DNA of 64,000 bases from Streptomyces justiciae (GCF_015163075.1 NZ_JADDXU010000008.1:248001-312000), one strand, 5' to 3'; shown: positions 15,454 to 24,134, counted from the stretch's first letter. Translations and numbers: made by a program. The notes: generated by a model not told the origin, from the letters alone.

Positions 15454-17205
15454 CTAGACCCAGGTGTCCAGCCACATCCGTGAACGCCAGTCGTCGATCG
15501 GGATGGCGGTTCCGGTGTGCAGCGGCCAGAAGTAGATGAAGTTCCAGGCGATCAGCAGCACCAGCACGCCCGCGCCGGTCGCCCCCGCCACCCGCCGGGT
15601 GTCGCTCGCCCCCGGCGGTCCGACGATCGCGCCGATCATCATCGCCACGGCCAGGCACAGGAACGGCAGGAAGACGACGGCGTAGAAGAAGAAGATCGTC
15701 CGCTCCTGGTACATGAACCAGGGCAGATAACCGGCCGCGATACCGCAGGCGATGGCGCCCGCGCGCCAGTCCCGGCGGAAGAACCAGCGCCACAGCACGT
15801 ACAGCACCGCGAAGGCCGCCGCCCACCACAGCAGGGGCGTGCCGATCGCGAGGACCTCGCGCGCGCACTTCTCCGTCGCGTCGACCGGGCAGCCGTCCTT
15901 GCCGGCGGCCGGGGACTCGTAGAAGTACGACACCGGGCGGCCGTCGACGATCCAGCTCCACGGGTTGGACTGGTACGTGTGCGGGGAGCTGAGGCCCACA
16001 TGGAACTCGTAGACCTGGTGCTCGTAGTGCCACAGGCTGCGCCACCAGTCCGGGAACAGCCAGGACCAGTTGCTGTCCTTGCCGTCCGTCACGGCCCAGT
16101 TGCGGTAGTAGCCGCCGGTGCCGTCGGTCGGGGAGAGGATCCAGCCGAGCCACGACAGCAGGTACGTGGCGATCGCGACCGGGATCGTCGCCAGGAACGT
16201 GAGGCCCAGGTCGCGCTTGAGGACGGCGACGTACGGGTGACGGGCGCCGGCGACCTTGCGGGAGCCGACGTCCCACAGCACGGCCATCACGCAGAACGCG
16301 GCCATGATGTACAGGCCGTTCCACTTGGTGCCGATGGCCAGGCCCAGCATCAGGCCCGCCAGCCAGCGCCAGGGACGCCATCCGAACCGGGTGGTCTCCG
16401 CGACGTGCCGGTCCGGGCGGGCCCGGCCGTCCGGGTCGACCGGCAGTGCGGCGGCGAGTTTCTCGCGCGTCCGGTCCCGGTCGACGACCAGGCAGCCGAA
16501 CGCGGCCAGCACGAAGAACATCAGCACGCCGTCGAGCAGCGAGGTGCGGGCCATCACGAACGCCAGCCCGTCCACCGCCATCAGCGCGCCCGCGAGACAG
16601 CCGAGGAACGTCGAGCGGAAGATCCGGCGGCCGATCCGGCACAGCATCAGGACCGACAGCGTGCCCAGCAGCGCCGTCATGAACCGCCAGCCGAACGGGT
16701 CGAAGCCGAACATCAGCTCGCCGAGCCCGATGACGTACTTGCCGACCGGCGGATGCACGACATAGGCCGCGTCGGCGGGGATCTTCACCTTGCTGCCGAC
16801 GTCGAGGATGACGTCGTTGGCGTTCTTGTCCCAGGACACCTCGAAGCCGCGGTGGACGATCGCCCACGCGTCCTTGGCGTAGTACGTCTCGTCGAATATC
16901 ACCGCCTTGGGGCTGCCCAGGTGCCAGAACCGGATCACGCCCGCGAAGAGCGTGACGAGCAGCGGGCCGCCCCACCCGGACCAGCGCACGAGCCGGTCGG
17001 TCAGCGTCTTCGGCAGGCCGAGCGCCGCCCACATGCGCGGGTTGGGCCGCGCGTACGGCGGCACCAGCCGGTCCCGGACATCGCTTCTCGGCCCGGCCGA
17101 GTAGCCGAAACGGCGCAGCCGCTGCTGCCAGGACGGCCGCTGGTCCTGCGGCGCCTGGTCCTGCCGGGTGTCCGTGGAGTCCATGGACGACGCTGTACTG
17201 GTCAC
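15454..17205 (-). CDS. pmt: Protein O-mannosyltransferase (GT39 family)
   Basis: A 583-residue polytopic membrane protein of the PMT family, which moves mannose from polyprenyl-phosphate-mannose onto secreted proteins. The catalytic Asp-Glu pair lies in the first periplasmic loop, 'VIFDETYYAKDAW'. Other family signs are 'YVVHPPVGKYVIGLGE', 'TKWNGLY' and the C-terminal 'MYQERTIFFFYAVVFLPF'. About eleven helices follow. GTG 17205 is the first start, and ATG 17184 is an alternative within the disordered leader. Streptomyces pmt is known for glycosylating lipoproteins and the phiC31 receptor. It is divergent from rsmI. Confidence 0.93.
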   Translation of the reverse strand: MTSTASSMDSTDTRQDQAPQDQRPSWQQRLRRFGYSAGPRSDVRDRLVPPYARPNPRMWAALGLPKTLTDRLVRWSGWGGPLLVTLFAGVIRFWHLGSPKAVIFDETYYAKDAWAIVHRGFEVSWDKNANDVILDVGSKVKIPADAAYVVHPPVGKYVIGLGELMFGFDPFGWRFMTALLGTLSVLMLCRIGRRIFRSTFLGCLAGALMAVDGLAFVMARTSLLDGVLMFFVLAAFGCLVVDRDRTREKLAAALPVDPDGRARPDRHVAETTRFGWRPWRWLAGLMLGLAIGTKWNGLYIMAAFCVMAVLWDVGSRKVAGARHPYVAVLKRDLGLTFLATIPVAIATYLLSWLGWILSPTDGTGGYYRNWAVTDGKDSNWSWLFPDWWRSLWHYEHQVYEFHVGLSSPHTYQSNPWSWIVDGRPVSYFYESPAAGKDGCPVDATEKCAREVLAIGTPLLWWAAAFAVLYVLWRWFFRRDWRAGAIACGIAAGYLPWFMYQERTIFFFYAVVFLPFLCLAVAMMIGAIVGPPGASDTRRVAGATGAGVLVLLIAWNFIYFWPLHTGTAIPIDDWRSRMWLDTWV

Positions 17206-17267
17206 CGCGCCATCGTAGGGAACACGTCTGTGGGAGTCCCGTGGATGGGCCCTGCGAGGATGGAAAC

Positions 17268-18116
17268 GTGACAGGAACCCTTGTTTTGGCAGGCACCCCC
17301 ATCGGCGACATCGCGGACGCCCCGCCCCGGCTCGCCGAGGAACTCGCCGGTGCGGACGTGATCGCCGCCGAGGACACCCGACGGCTGCGGCGCCTCACCC
17401 AGGCGCTCGGCGTCACCCCCAAGGGGCGTGTCGTGTCGTACTTCGAGGGCAACGAGGCCGCCCGCACACCCGAACTCGTCGAGGAACTCGTCGGCGGCGC
17501 GCGCGTGCTGCTCGTCACGGACGCCGGCATGCCCTCGGTGTCGGACCCCGGCTACCGGCTGGTCGCGGCCTGCGTGGAGAAGGACGTCCGCGTCACCGCC
17601 GTACCGGGCCCGTCCGCCGTGCTGACCGCGCTCGCGCTGTCCGGGCTGCCCGTCGACCGGTTCTGCTTCGAGGGGTTCCTGCCCAGGAAGGCGGGGGAGC
17701 GGCTGTCGCGGCTGCGGGAGGTCGCCGAGGAGCGGCGCACCCTCGTCTACTTCGAGGCCCCGCACCGGCTCGACGACACCCTCGCCGCGATGGCCTCGGT
17801 CTTCGGCGAGGAGCGGCGGGCGGCCGTCTGCCGCGAGCTGACGAAGACGTACGAGGAGGTCAAGCGCGGTCCGCTGGGGGAGCTCGCGGCGTGGGCCGCG
17901 GAGGGCGTGCGCGGGGAGATCACCGTCGTCGTGGAGGGGGCGCCCGAGAGGGGCGCGCAGGACGTGAGCGCGGAGGAGCTCGTGCGCCGGGTGCGCGTGC
18001 GCGAGGAGGCCGGCGAGCGCCGCAAGGAGGCGATCGCGGCGGTGGCGGTGGAGGCCGGGCTGCCCAAGCGGGAGGTCTTCGACGCGGTCGTGGCGGCGAA
18101 GAACGCGGGTGCGTGA
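17268..18116 (+). CDS. rsmI: 16S rRNA (cytidine-1402-2'-O)-methyltransferase
   Basis: A 282-residue SAM-dependent methyltransferase of the tetrapyrrole-methylase fold. It opens with 'TLVLAGTPIGDIADAP', corresponding to the family's TPIGN motif, then 'AEDTRRLRRLT' and 'VTDAGMPSVSDPGYRLV', which form the SAM and substrate pocket, and 'FEGFLPRKAGERLSRL'. It methylates the ribose of C1402 in the ribosomal decoding centre. GTG 17268 is preceded by GAGGATGGAA, and the upstream in-frame ATG at 17241 lacks such a site. The pmt gene is divergent with a 62-bp shared promoter gap. Confidence 0.93.
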   Translation: MTGTLVLAGTPIGDIADAPPRLAEELAGADVIAAEDTRRLRRLTQALGVTPKGRVVSYFEGNEAARTPELVEELVGGARVLLVTDAGMPSVSDPGYRLVAACVEKDVRVTAVPGPSAVLTALALSGLPVDRFCFEGFLPRKAGERLSRLREVAEERRTLVYFEAPHRLDDTLAAMASVFGEERRAAVCRELTKTYEEVKRGPLGELAAWAAEGVRGEITVVVEGAPERGAQDVSAEELVRRVRVREEAGERRKEAIAAVAVEAGLPKREVFDAVVAAKNAGA

Positions 18117-18206
18117 CAGTGCGGGCGTATGCCCTCTGAGCAGGGCGCATGTCGTTTGAGCGAGCGCCCCACGGGCGGGTAAAGGGCGGCGGTCGAAAGC
18201 AAAGCC

Positions 18207-18273
18207 CAGCCCCTGTCGGCAGGGCCGTTTTGGCAAGGAAAGTCCAAATCGGATCCAACAGTCGACAGGGCTG
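18207..18273 (+). other. Long-range stem in the leader of the zinc-ribbon gene
   Basis: CAGCCCCTGTCG (18207-18218) can pair with CGACAGGGCTG (18263-18273), 11 base pairs with one bulged C, around a 44-nt loop that is A-rich and contains CAAGGAAAG. It lies in the 236-bp gap before the next gene. It could be a structured leader RNA or a terminator for rsmI. No known riboswitch class was recognised. Confidence 0.45.
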
Positions 18274-18352
18274 ATGCATTCGCGTCGGCGGAAGCGTCCA
18301 CTGGTCGAAGGGACGCACCCGTCCCGGTGTCCAGCGGACCAGAGGAGCTGGC

Positions 18353-18763
18353 ATGAGCGAGATCGCAGGGCAGACCGCCGCACTGCGCAGTGGCGCCACC
18401 GCCGTCGTCCACGAGTCGTACTCCTTCGCCTGCATGCGCTGCGGGCACGGCTGGGAACAGTCGTACGAGATAGAGCACCACACCGACGCCGACGGCCACG
18501 AGTTCGTCATCTACGTCGCGAACCAGCAGGTCGTGCCGTCGCCGCTGTCCCGGCCCACGTGCCAGAACTGCGACGGCCACGTCGTGCGCATCATGCGGCC
18601 GGGCCAGGTCTCGTCGGTGCTCGACGCGGTGCACCGCCATCAGCACCGCACCCCGCAGGCCGGCCCCGTGGAGGTGCCGGAGGTGCCCGCGCAGGCCCAG
18701 GAGCGCCACCACTGGCAGCTGTCCGATCTCCTGCACCCGTTCCACCACCGCAAGGCGAGCTGA
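18353..18763 (+). CDS. Conserved hypothetical protein with zinc-ribbon cysteines
   Basis: A 136-residue protein. Two Cys pairs, 'FACMRCGHGWEQ' and 'PTCQNCDGHVVRIM', spaced about 46 residues apart, would form a zinc ribbon. A central segment (HTDADGHEFVIYVANQQVV) is beta-rich. The C-terminus is His-rich and disordered ('HRHQHR', 'HPFHHRKAS'). The ribosome-binding site GAGGAG lies before ATG 18353. I do not recognise a function; zinc ribbons of this kind bind nucleic acid or proteins. A structured leader precedes it. Confidence 0.82.
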   Translation: MSEIAGQTAALRSGATAVVHESYSFACMRCGHGWEQSYEIEHHTDADGHEFVIYVANQQVVPSPLSRPTCQNCDGHVVRIMRPGQVSSVLDAVHRHQHRTPQAGPVEVPEVPAQAQERHHWQLSDLLHPFHHRKAS

Positions 18764-18808
18764 GCTCCGCCGGTCCGGGTCGGCATGCCCCTTTCGTAGG
18801 ATCGGGGC

Positions 18809-19699
18809 ATGCCTTCGAACTCCTCCGACGCTTCCGACAAGAACGCCGCGCCGCCGCTCCCGGAGCCCCTCCGGGTGCCCGTGGCCGACTCCCACACCCA
18901 CCTCGACATGCAGTCCGGGACGGTGGAGGAGGCGCTCGCGAAGGCCGCGTCGGTGGGTGTGACCACGGTGGTGCAGGTCGGCTGCGACATCAAGGGCTCG
19001 CGGTGGGCCGCGGAGACGGCCGCCGCGTTCGACGGCGTCCACGCGACCGTCGCCCTGCACCCCAACGAGGCGCCGCGCATCGTCCACGGCGACCCCGACG
19101 GCTGGTCCCGGCAGGGCGCCCGGCAGCCGGGGGGCGCGCAGGCGCTCGATGAGGCGCTCGCCGAGATCGACCGCCTGGCCGCACTCCCCCAGGTCAAGGG
19201 CGTCGGCGAGACCGGCCTCGACTACTTCCGCACCGGCCCCGAGGGCAAGGAGGCGCAGGAGCGCTCCTTCCGCGCCCACATCGAGATCGCCAAGCGGCAT
19301 GGCAAGGCCCTCGTCATCCACGACCGCGACGCCCACGACGACGTCCTGCGCGTGCTGAAGGAGGAGGGCGCGCCCGAGCGGACGGTGTTCCACTGCTACT
19401 CCGGCGACGCGGAGATGGCCGAGGTGTGCGCACGCGAGGGCTACTTCATGTCCTTCGCCGGCAACGTCACCTTCAAGAACGCCCAGAACCTGCGGGACGC
19501 GGTCGCGGTGGCCCCGCTGGAGCTGCTCCTGGTCGAGACCGACGCGCCCTTCCTGACGCCGGTGCCGTACCGCGGACGGCCCAACGCGCCCTACCTGATT
19601 CCGGTCACGGTGCGCGCGCTGGCCGCGGTCCGCGGCATCGACGAGGACGCCCTGGCCACGGCCCTCGCCGCCAACACGGCACGCGCGTTCGGCTACTGA
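18809..19699 (+). CDS. tatD: TatD-family metal-dependent deoxyribonuclease
   Basis: A 296-residue TIM-barrel amidohydrolase-like nuclease of the TatD/YcfH family. Metal ligands lie in 'VADSHTHLD' near residue 30, 'GVGETGLDYFR' (Glu), 'ALVIHDRDAHDD' (His), 'TVFHCYSGDAEMA' (His) and 'LLVETDAPFLTP' (Asp), all in the expected order. Members have 3'-5' DNase or RNase activity and act in DNA quality control. The first 25 residues are a Ser/Asp/Pro-rich extension. Its place before rpf and rsmA matches the conserved actinobacterial order tatD-rpfB-rsmA-ispE. Confidence 0.93.
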   Translation: MPSNSSDASDKNAAPPLPEPLRVPVADSHTHLDMQSGTVEEALAKAASVGVTTVVQVGCDIKGSRWAAETAAAFDGVHATVALHPNEAPRIVHGDPDGWSRQGARQPGGAQALDEALAEIDRLAALPQVKGVGETGLDYFRTGPEGKEAQERSFRAHIEIAKRHGKALVIHDRDAHDDVLRVLKEEGAPERTVFHCYSGDAEMAEVCAREGYFMSFAGNVTFKNAQNLRDAVAVAPLELLLVETDAPFLTPVPYRGRPNAPYLIPVTVRALAAVRGIDEDALATALAANTARAFGY

Positions 19700-19786
19700 A
19701 CACCACGCTGAGTACTCGCGTCGCTTTGGAGAGTGACGACCGCTCCGCTAGGTTCTGGGTCTCTCTGGACCCTGGAGCGTGTCGGC

Positions 19787-21112
19787 GTGAGCAACTCCCA
19801 GTACCAGACGTACGAGCCGTACGGCGCGGCCTACGACCCGCACAGCGCGGAGACGCTGGCGTACGGCGTGCAGGTGGCGCCGACGCCGCCGATGCCGGTG
19901 ACGTACGAGGACACGTACCGGCCCGCCTACGACCTGCCCGGCGCACCCGCGCCCGCCTCGCGCGCCGGAGCGAGCCGGCGGGCCGCGCGCCGGCGGAAGA
20001 TGCGGGGCGCCGAGCGCGCGGACGGCACCATGCGCCGGCTGCTGCCGCAGGCGCTGGTCGTCGCGTTCCTCGCGGGCGGCACCACCGCGTTCGTCGCCAA
20101 GGACAAGGCGATCGAGCTGAACGTCGACGGCAAGCCGCGCACCCTGCACACCTTCGCGGACGACGTGACCGAGCTGCTCGCCGAGGAAGGCGTCGACGTG
20201 GGGGCGCACGACGTGGTCGCACCCGCCCCCGGGACGGCGCTGAGCAGCGGCGACGAGATCGCCGTGCACTACGGACGCCCCCTCCGGCTCACGATCGATG
20301 GGCAGCGGCGCGAGGTGTGGACGACGGCGCACACGGTGGAAGGGGCGCTCAAACAATTCGGGGTGCGCGCCGAGGGCGCGTATCTGTCGGCCGCGCGCTC
20401 CCAGCGCATCGGGCGCGAGGGGCTCGCGCTGGACGTGCGCACCGAGCGCGCGGTCACCGTCATGGCAGACGGGCGGTCCCGGACCGTGCGCACCAACGCG
20501 GCGACCGTGCGGGAGGTCATCGAGGAGGCCGGGATCACACTGCGCGGACAGGACACCACCTCGGTCGCGCCGGGCAGCTTCCCGCGCGACGGGCAGACGG
20601 TGACCGTGCTGCGGATCACCGGCACGAAGGAGGTCCGCGAGGAGACGATCCCGTTCCGCGTCGAGCGCCACGAGGACGCCTCGCTGTTCAAGGGCACCGA
20701 GGTCGTCGAGCAGGCCGGACGGGAGGGGGTGCGGCAGGTCACGTACTCCCTGCGCACCGTCAACGGCGTCAAGCAGAAGCCGCGGCGGATCAGGACCGAG
20801 GTGGTGCGCGAGCCGCGGGCGCAGGTGGTGAAGGTGGGGACCAAGCCGCTGCCGCAGTCCGTGCAGGGGGCGGACGGACTGAACTGGCAGGGCCTGGCGG
20901 CCTGCGAGTCCGGGGGCCGGCCGAACGCGGTGGACCCCTCGGGGACGTACGGCGGGCTGTACCAGTTCGACACCCGCACCTGGCAGAGCCTCGGCGGCAG
21001 CGGCCGTCCGCAGGACGCCACGGCGGCGGAACAGACGTTCCGGGCGAAGAAGCTGTACGTACGGCGGGGAGCGAGCCCCTGGCCGCACTGCGGGCGGCGG
21101 CTGCACGGCTGA
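19787..21112 (+). CDS. rpfB: Resuscitation-promoting factor, RpfB type
   Basis: A 441-residue membrane-tethered muralytic enzyme. A cytoplasmic Tyr-rich head and basic stretch precede one membrane helix (about residues 82-102). Three DUF348 modules follow ('ELNVDGKPRTLHTFADD', 'LTIDGQRREVWTT', 'VTVMADGRSRTVRTNA'), then a G5 domain and the C-terminal lysozyme-like Rpf domain. 'LAACESGGRPNAV' contains the catalytic Glu374, and 'GGLYQFDTRTWQ' is also conserved. It cleaves peptidoglycan to revive dormant cells or germinate spores. GTG 19787 follows GGAGCGTG and gives a sensible N-terminus. Confidence 0.94.
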   Translation: MSNSQYQTYEPYGAAYDPHSAETLAYGVQVAPTPPMPVTYEDTYRPAYDLPGAPAPASRAGASRRAARRRKMRGAERADGTMRRLLPQALVVAFLAGGTTAFVAKDKAIELNVDGKPRTLHTFADDVTELLAEEGVDVGAHDVVAPAPGTALSSGDEIAVHYGRPLRLTIDGQRREVWTTAHTVEGALKQFGVRAEGAYLSAARSQRIGREGLALDVRTERAVTVMADGRSRTVRTNAATVREVIEEAGITLRGQDTTSVAPGSFPRDGQTVTVLRITGTKEVREETIPFRVERHEDASLFKGTEVVEQAGREGVRQVTYSLRTVNGVKQKPRRIRTEVVREPRAQVVKVGTKPLPQSVQGADGLNWQGLAACESGGRPNAVDPSGTYGGLYQFDTRTWQSLGGSGRPQDATAAEQTFRAKKLYVRRGASPWPHCGRRLHG

Positions 21113-21168
21113 GCGGCACCGGCCGAGCGGTGGCGGAACCGGCGGAGCCGCCCCCGTACCCTTGTCCC

Positions 21169-22107
21169 GTGACCAGCAGCCCCACCCCCGACGCCCTCCT
21201 CGGCCCCGCCGACATCCGTGAGCTCGCGGATGTTCTCGGCGTGCGGCCGACCAAGCAGCGCGGACAGAACTTCGTCATCGACGCGAACACGGTCCGCCGG
21301 ATCGTCCGCACCGCCGACGTACGGCCGGACGACGTGGTCGTGGAGGTCGGGCCGGGGCTCGGGTCGCTCACGCTCGCGCTGCTGGAGGTCGCCGACCGCG
21401 TCACGGCCGTCGAGATCGACGACGTGCTCGCCTCGGCGCTGCCCGCCACCATCGCCGCGCGCATGCCGCAGCGGGCCGAGCGGTTCGCGCTGGTGCACTC
21501 CGACGCCATGCACGTCGACGAGCTGCCGGGGCCGCCGCCGACCGCGCTGGTCGCGAACCTGCCGTACAACGTCGCCGTGCCCGTCCTGCTGCACATGCTC
21601 GACACCTTCCCGAGCATCGAGCGCACCCTCGTGATGGTGCAGGCCGAGGTCGCCGACCGGCTCGCCGCCGGGCCCGGCTCCCGGGTCTACGGCGTGCCGT
21701 CCGTCAAGGCCAACTGGTACGCCGAGGTCAAGCGGGCCGGCTCCATCGGGCGCAACGTCTTCTGGCCCGCGCCCAACGTCGACAGCGGGCTCGTGTCGCT
21801 CGTGCGGCGGGCCGAGCCGATCAAGACCAGCGCCTCCAAGCGTGAGGTCTTCGCCGTCGTGGACGCCGCGTTCGCGCAGCGCCGCAAGACCCTGCGGGCC
21901 GCGCTGGCCGGCTGGGCCGGGTCCGCGGCCGCCGCCGAGGCCGCCCTCGTCGCCGCCGGGGTCTCGCCCCAGGCGCGCGGGGAGTCGCTGACGGTGGAGG
22001 AGTTCGCGCGGATCGCGGAGAACAAGCAGGAGAACAAGCAGGAGCAGGAGCAGGAGAACAAGCAGGAGCAGGAGCCGGAGAACAAGCAGGGGCAGGAGCA
22101 GCAGTGA
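21169..22107 (+). CDS. rsmA: 16S rRNA dimethyladenosine transferase
   Basis: A 312-residue KsgA/RsmA enzyme that dimethylates two adjacent adenosines near the 3' end of 16S rRNA during 30S maturation. Signs are 'KQRGQNFVIDANTVRRIV' at the N-terminus, 'VVEVGPGLGSLTLALLE' (SAM motif I), 'AVEIDDVLAS', 'ALVANLPYNVAVPVL' (the NLPY catalytic motif) and 'FWPAPNVDSGLVSLVR'. GTG 21169 is the start nearest the conserved region. The C-terminus carries a 29-residue Gln/Glu/Asn/Lys tail of repeats that runs to the ispE start; the gene ends in a GTGA overlap. Confidence 0.95.
   Translation: MTSSPTPDALLGPADIRELADVLGVRPTKQRGQNFVIDANTVRRIVRTADVRPDDVVVEVGPGLGSLTLALLEVADRVTAVEIDDVLASALPATIAARMPQRAERFALVHSDAMHVDELPGPPPTALVANLPYNVAVPVLLHMLDTFPSIERTLVMVQAEVADRLAAGPGSRVYGVPSVKANWYAEVKRAGSIGRNVFWPAPNVDSGLVSLVRRAEPIKTSASKREVFAVVDAAFAQRRKTLRAALAGWAGSAAAAEAALVAAGVSPQARGESLTVEEFARIAENKQENKQEQEQENKQEQEPENKQGQEQQ
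22018..22104 (+). repeat. Purine-rich repeat encoding the RsmA tail, over the ispE start
   Basis: Repeats of GAG-AAC-AAG-CAG and GAG-CAG, with a rough 24-bp higher-order unit, encode ENKQ/EQ tracts. Each unit contains AGGAG, so the array offers several ribosome-binding sites before the ispE GTG at 22104. Confidence 0.8.
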
Positions 22108-23006
22108 GCGTCACCGTCCGCGTCCCCGCCAAGGTCAACGTCCAGCTCGCCGTCGGGGCCGCGCGTCCCGACGGGTTCCACGACCTCGCCAACGTCTTCC
22201 TCGCCGTCGGCCTGTACGACGAGGTGACGGTCACGCCCGCCGACGAGCTGAGCGTCACCTGCGAGGGCCCGGACGCCGCCCTCGTCCCCCTCGACCGCAC
22301 GAACCTCGCGGCGCGGGCCGCGCTGATCCTCGCCGAGCGCCGCGGCATCGAGCCCGCCGTGCACCTCCACATCGCCAAGGACATCCCCGTCGCCGGCGGC
22401 ATGGCCGGCGGGAGCGCGGACGGCGCCGGTGCGCTGCTCGCCTGCGACGCGCTGTGGGGCACGAACGCCTCCCGTGAGGAACTCCTCGACATCTGCGCCG
22501 AGTTGGGCAGCGACGTGCCGTTCAGCCTGGTCGGCGGGGCGGCGCTCGGGACCGGGCGGGGGGAGAAGCTGACCCCGCTCGACGTCGGCGGGACCTTCCA
22601 CTGGGTGTTCGCGATGGCCGAGCGCGGGCTGTCCACCCCGGCGGTCTTCCGCGAGTTCGACCGGCTCACGGAGCACGCGGACGTGCCCGAGCCCGTCGCC
22701 TCCGAGCCGCTGCTCGACGCGCTCGCCGAGGGCGACCCCGACGCGCTCGCCGCCGCCGTCTCCAACGACCTCCAGACCGCCGCCCTCTCCCTCTTCCCGG
22801 AGCTCGCCGACACCCTCGCCGCGGGCCGCACCGCCGGTGCGCTCGCCGCGCTGGTGTCGGGGTCGGGGCCGACGACGGCGTTCCTCGCGCGCGATCCGGA
22901 GTCCGCGGCGAAGGTGGCCGAGGCGCTGCGCGCGTCCGGTACGTGCCGATCTGTGCGGGTGGCTTCGGGGCCCGCGCCCGGTGCGACCGTGGTGGCCGGA
23001 AACTGA
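22104..23006 (+). CDS. ispE: 4-diphosphocytidyl-2-C-methyl-D-erythritol kinase
   Basis: A 300-residue GHMP kinase of the non-mevalonate isoprenoid pathway, phosphorylating CDP-methylerythritol. The first motif is 'VRVPAKVNVQLAVGAARPDGFHDL', the phosphate-binding loop is 'PVAGGMAGGSADGAGAL', and motif 3 is 'AALVSGSGPTTAFLA'. The GTG start overlaps the rsmA stop as GTGA, so translation is coupled. The rsmA-ispE order is conserved in actinobacteria. Confidence 0.95.
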   Translation: MSVTVRVPAKVNVQLAVGAARPDGFHDLANVFLAVGLYDEVTVTPADELSVTCEGPDAALVPLDRTNLAARAALILAERRGIEPAVHLHIAKDIPVAGGMAGGSADGAGALLACDALWGTNASREELLDICAELGSDVPFSLVGGAALGTGRGEKLTPLDVGGTFHWVFAMAERGLSTPAVFREFDRLTEHADVPEPVASEPLLDALAEGDPDALAAAVSNDLQTAALSLFPELADTLAAGRTAGALAALVSGSGPTTAFLARDPESAAKVAEALRASGTCRSVRVASGPAPGATVVAGN

Positions 23007-23061
23007 CGTTCTCCTGACAGTCCCCGGAAGATCCACAACACCCTCACCAAACGGGGGTTGA

Positions 23062-23077
23062 CTGCATAGATATGCAG
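23062..23077. promoter_or_regulatory. Operator-like palindrome upstream of the MHYT gene
   Basis: CTGCATA-GA-TATGCAG is a perfect 7+7 dyad overlapping the end of a TTGACT box (23058-23063). It is AT-rich against its surroundings and lies about 155 bp before the MHYT start. No clear -10 box at normal spacing was found, so the promoter itself is uncertain. Confidence 0.5.
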
Positions 23078-23230
23078 GTCGGGTGTAACCTAAGCCACAG
23101 TACTTTAATGTTCACCAATGCGGCCCGTGGTCCTTTTCGCCCCCCTCTGTGACAGAGGAACGGCTGGCATGATCCAGCCATCCCCGGTCCCCTGTTACCG
23201 GTGGTATTTCATGGCGAGAGGAAATCCCCC

Positions 23231-24010
23231 ATGGGCCACATGGATCACTTCAGCGCCGGCTGGGTCACCCCCGTCCTTTCCTATGTCATGGCGTGCGTCG
23301 GCTCGGCGCTCGGACTGCGCTGCACCGTCCGGGCGCTCGAAGCGGACGGCGCCTCGAAACGCAACTGGCTGACGCTCGCCTCCGTCGCCATCGGCTCGGG
23401 CATCTGGACCATGCACTTCGTCGCCATGCTCGGCTTCAGCGTCGAGGGCACGCCGATCCGCTACGACATCCCGCTCACCGTCCTCAGCCTGCTGATGTCC
23501 ATCGGCGTGGTCGCGGCCGGCGTCTTCACCGCCGGCTACGGCAAGTCCCGGGTCACCTCGGTGGCGTTCGGCGGTCTCGGCACGGGAGTCGGCGTGGCCG
23601 CGATGCACTACACCGGCATGGCCGCGCTGAATCTTCATGGCGAGGTCGACTACGACCCGGCGCTCGTCATCGCCTCGGTCGCGATCGCGGTCGTGGCGGC
23701 GACGGCGGCGCTCACGCTGACGCTGGTCGTGCGGGGTGGGGTGCTCGCCGTTGTCGCCGCGCTGGTCATGGGGCTCGCGGTGAGCAGCATGCACTACACG
23801 GCGATGTTCGCGGTGAGTATTCAACTGGCGCCCAGCAGCGCGGGGTTGGCCGGCGCCACGCCGACCGAGTTCATCTTTCCGTTGGCCGTGGTGCTGGGGT
23901 CGTTTCTTTTCCTCGCCGCTGCGTACGTGGCGTTGTCGCCGACCGGGAAGCGGCATGAGTCGGCTGTTGCCGCGGAGATTCTTCGTGAGGTCGAGCTGGC
24001 CACTGCGTAA
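23231..24010 (+). CDS. MHYT-domain integral membrane sensor
   Basis: A 259-residue protein made almost wholly of an MHYT domain: seven predicted helices with three copies of the motif at 'WTMHFVAM', 'AAMHYTGMA' and 'SSMHYTAMF'. The Met/His residues are proposed to bind copper and sense oxygen, CO or NO. Unlike many relatives there is no attached GGDEF/EAL domain, only a short cytoplasmic tail. ATG 23231 follows GAGAGGAAA. It is transcribed alone, with a palindromic site upstream. Confidence 0.9.
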   Translation: MGHMDHFSAGWVTPVLSYVMACVGSALGLRCTVRALEADGASKRNWLTLASVAIGSGIWTMHFVAMLGFSVEGTPIRYDIPLTVLSLLMSIGVVAAGVFTAGYGKSRVTSVAFGGLGTGVGVAAMHYTGMAALNLHGEVDYDPALVIASVAIAVVAATAALTLTLVVRGGVLAVVAALVMGLAVSSMHYTAMFAVSIQLAPSSAGLAGATPTEFIFPLAVVLGSFLFLAAAYVALSPTGKRHESAVAAEILREVELATA

Positions 24011-24058
24011 GGCCGCCAACGGATGTGCCGCTCTCGGTAGTTGGCGTGTGCGGGTCCG

Positions 24059-24100
24059 TTCTGGCTGGTCGCGCAGTTCCCCGCGCCCCTTTAGGGCGTC
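24059..24100. repeat. Suspected dispersed Streptomyces intergenic element
   Basis: The sequence beginning CTGGCTGGTCGCGCAGTTCC and running on to CCGCGCCCCTTTAGGGCG resembles a short G+C-rich intergenic element I recall from many Streptomyces genomes. It lies in the gap between the MHYT and NIT-kinase genes. Copy number cannot be judged here, since I saw only this copy. Confidence 0.4.
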
Positions 24101-24134
24101 ATAAGCACCCGAACCACCAAACTGAGGTCCCCTC

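Noticed and set aside
18117..18352. A c-di-AMP (ydaO-type) riboswitch near the rpf gene
   Set aside because: The conserved core was not found here or before the rpf start; such switches control other Streptomyces wall hydrolases.
23081..23096. An iron-regulator (DmdR) box in GTGTAACCTAAGCC
   Set aside because: Only one half resembles the TTAGGTTAG-type palindrome; the other half is missing.
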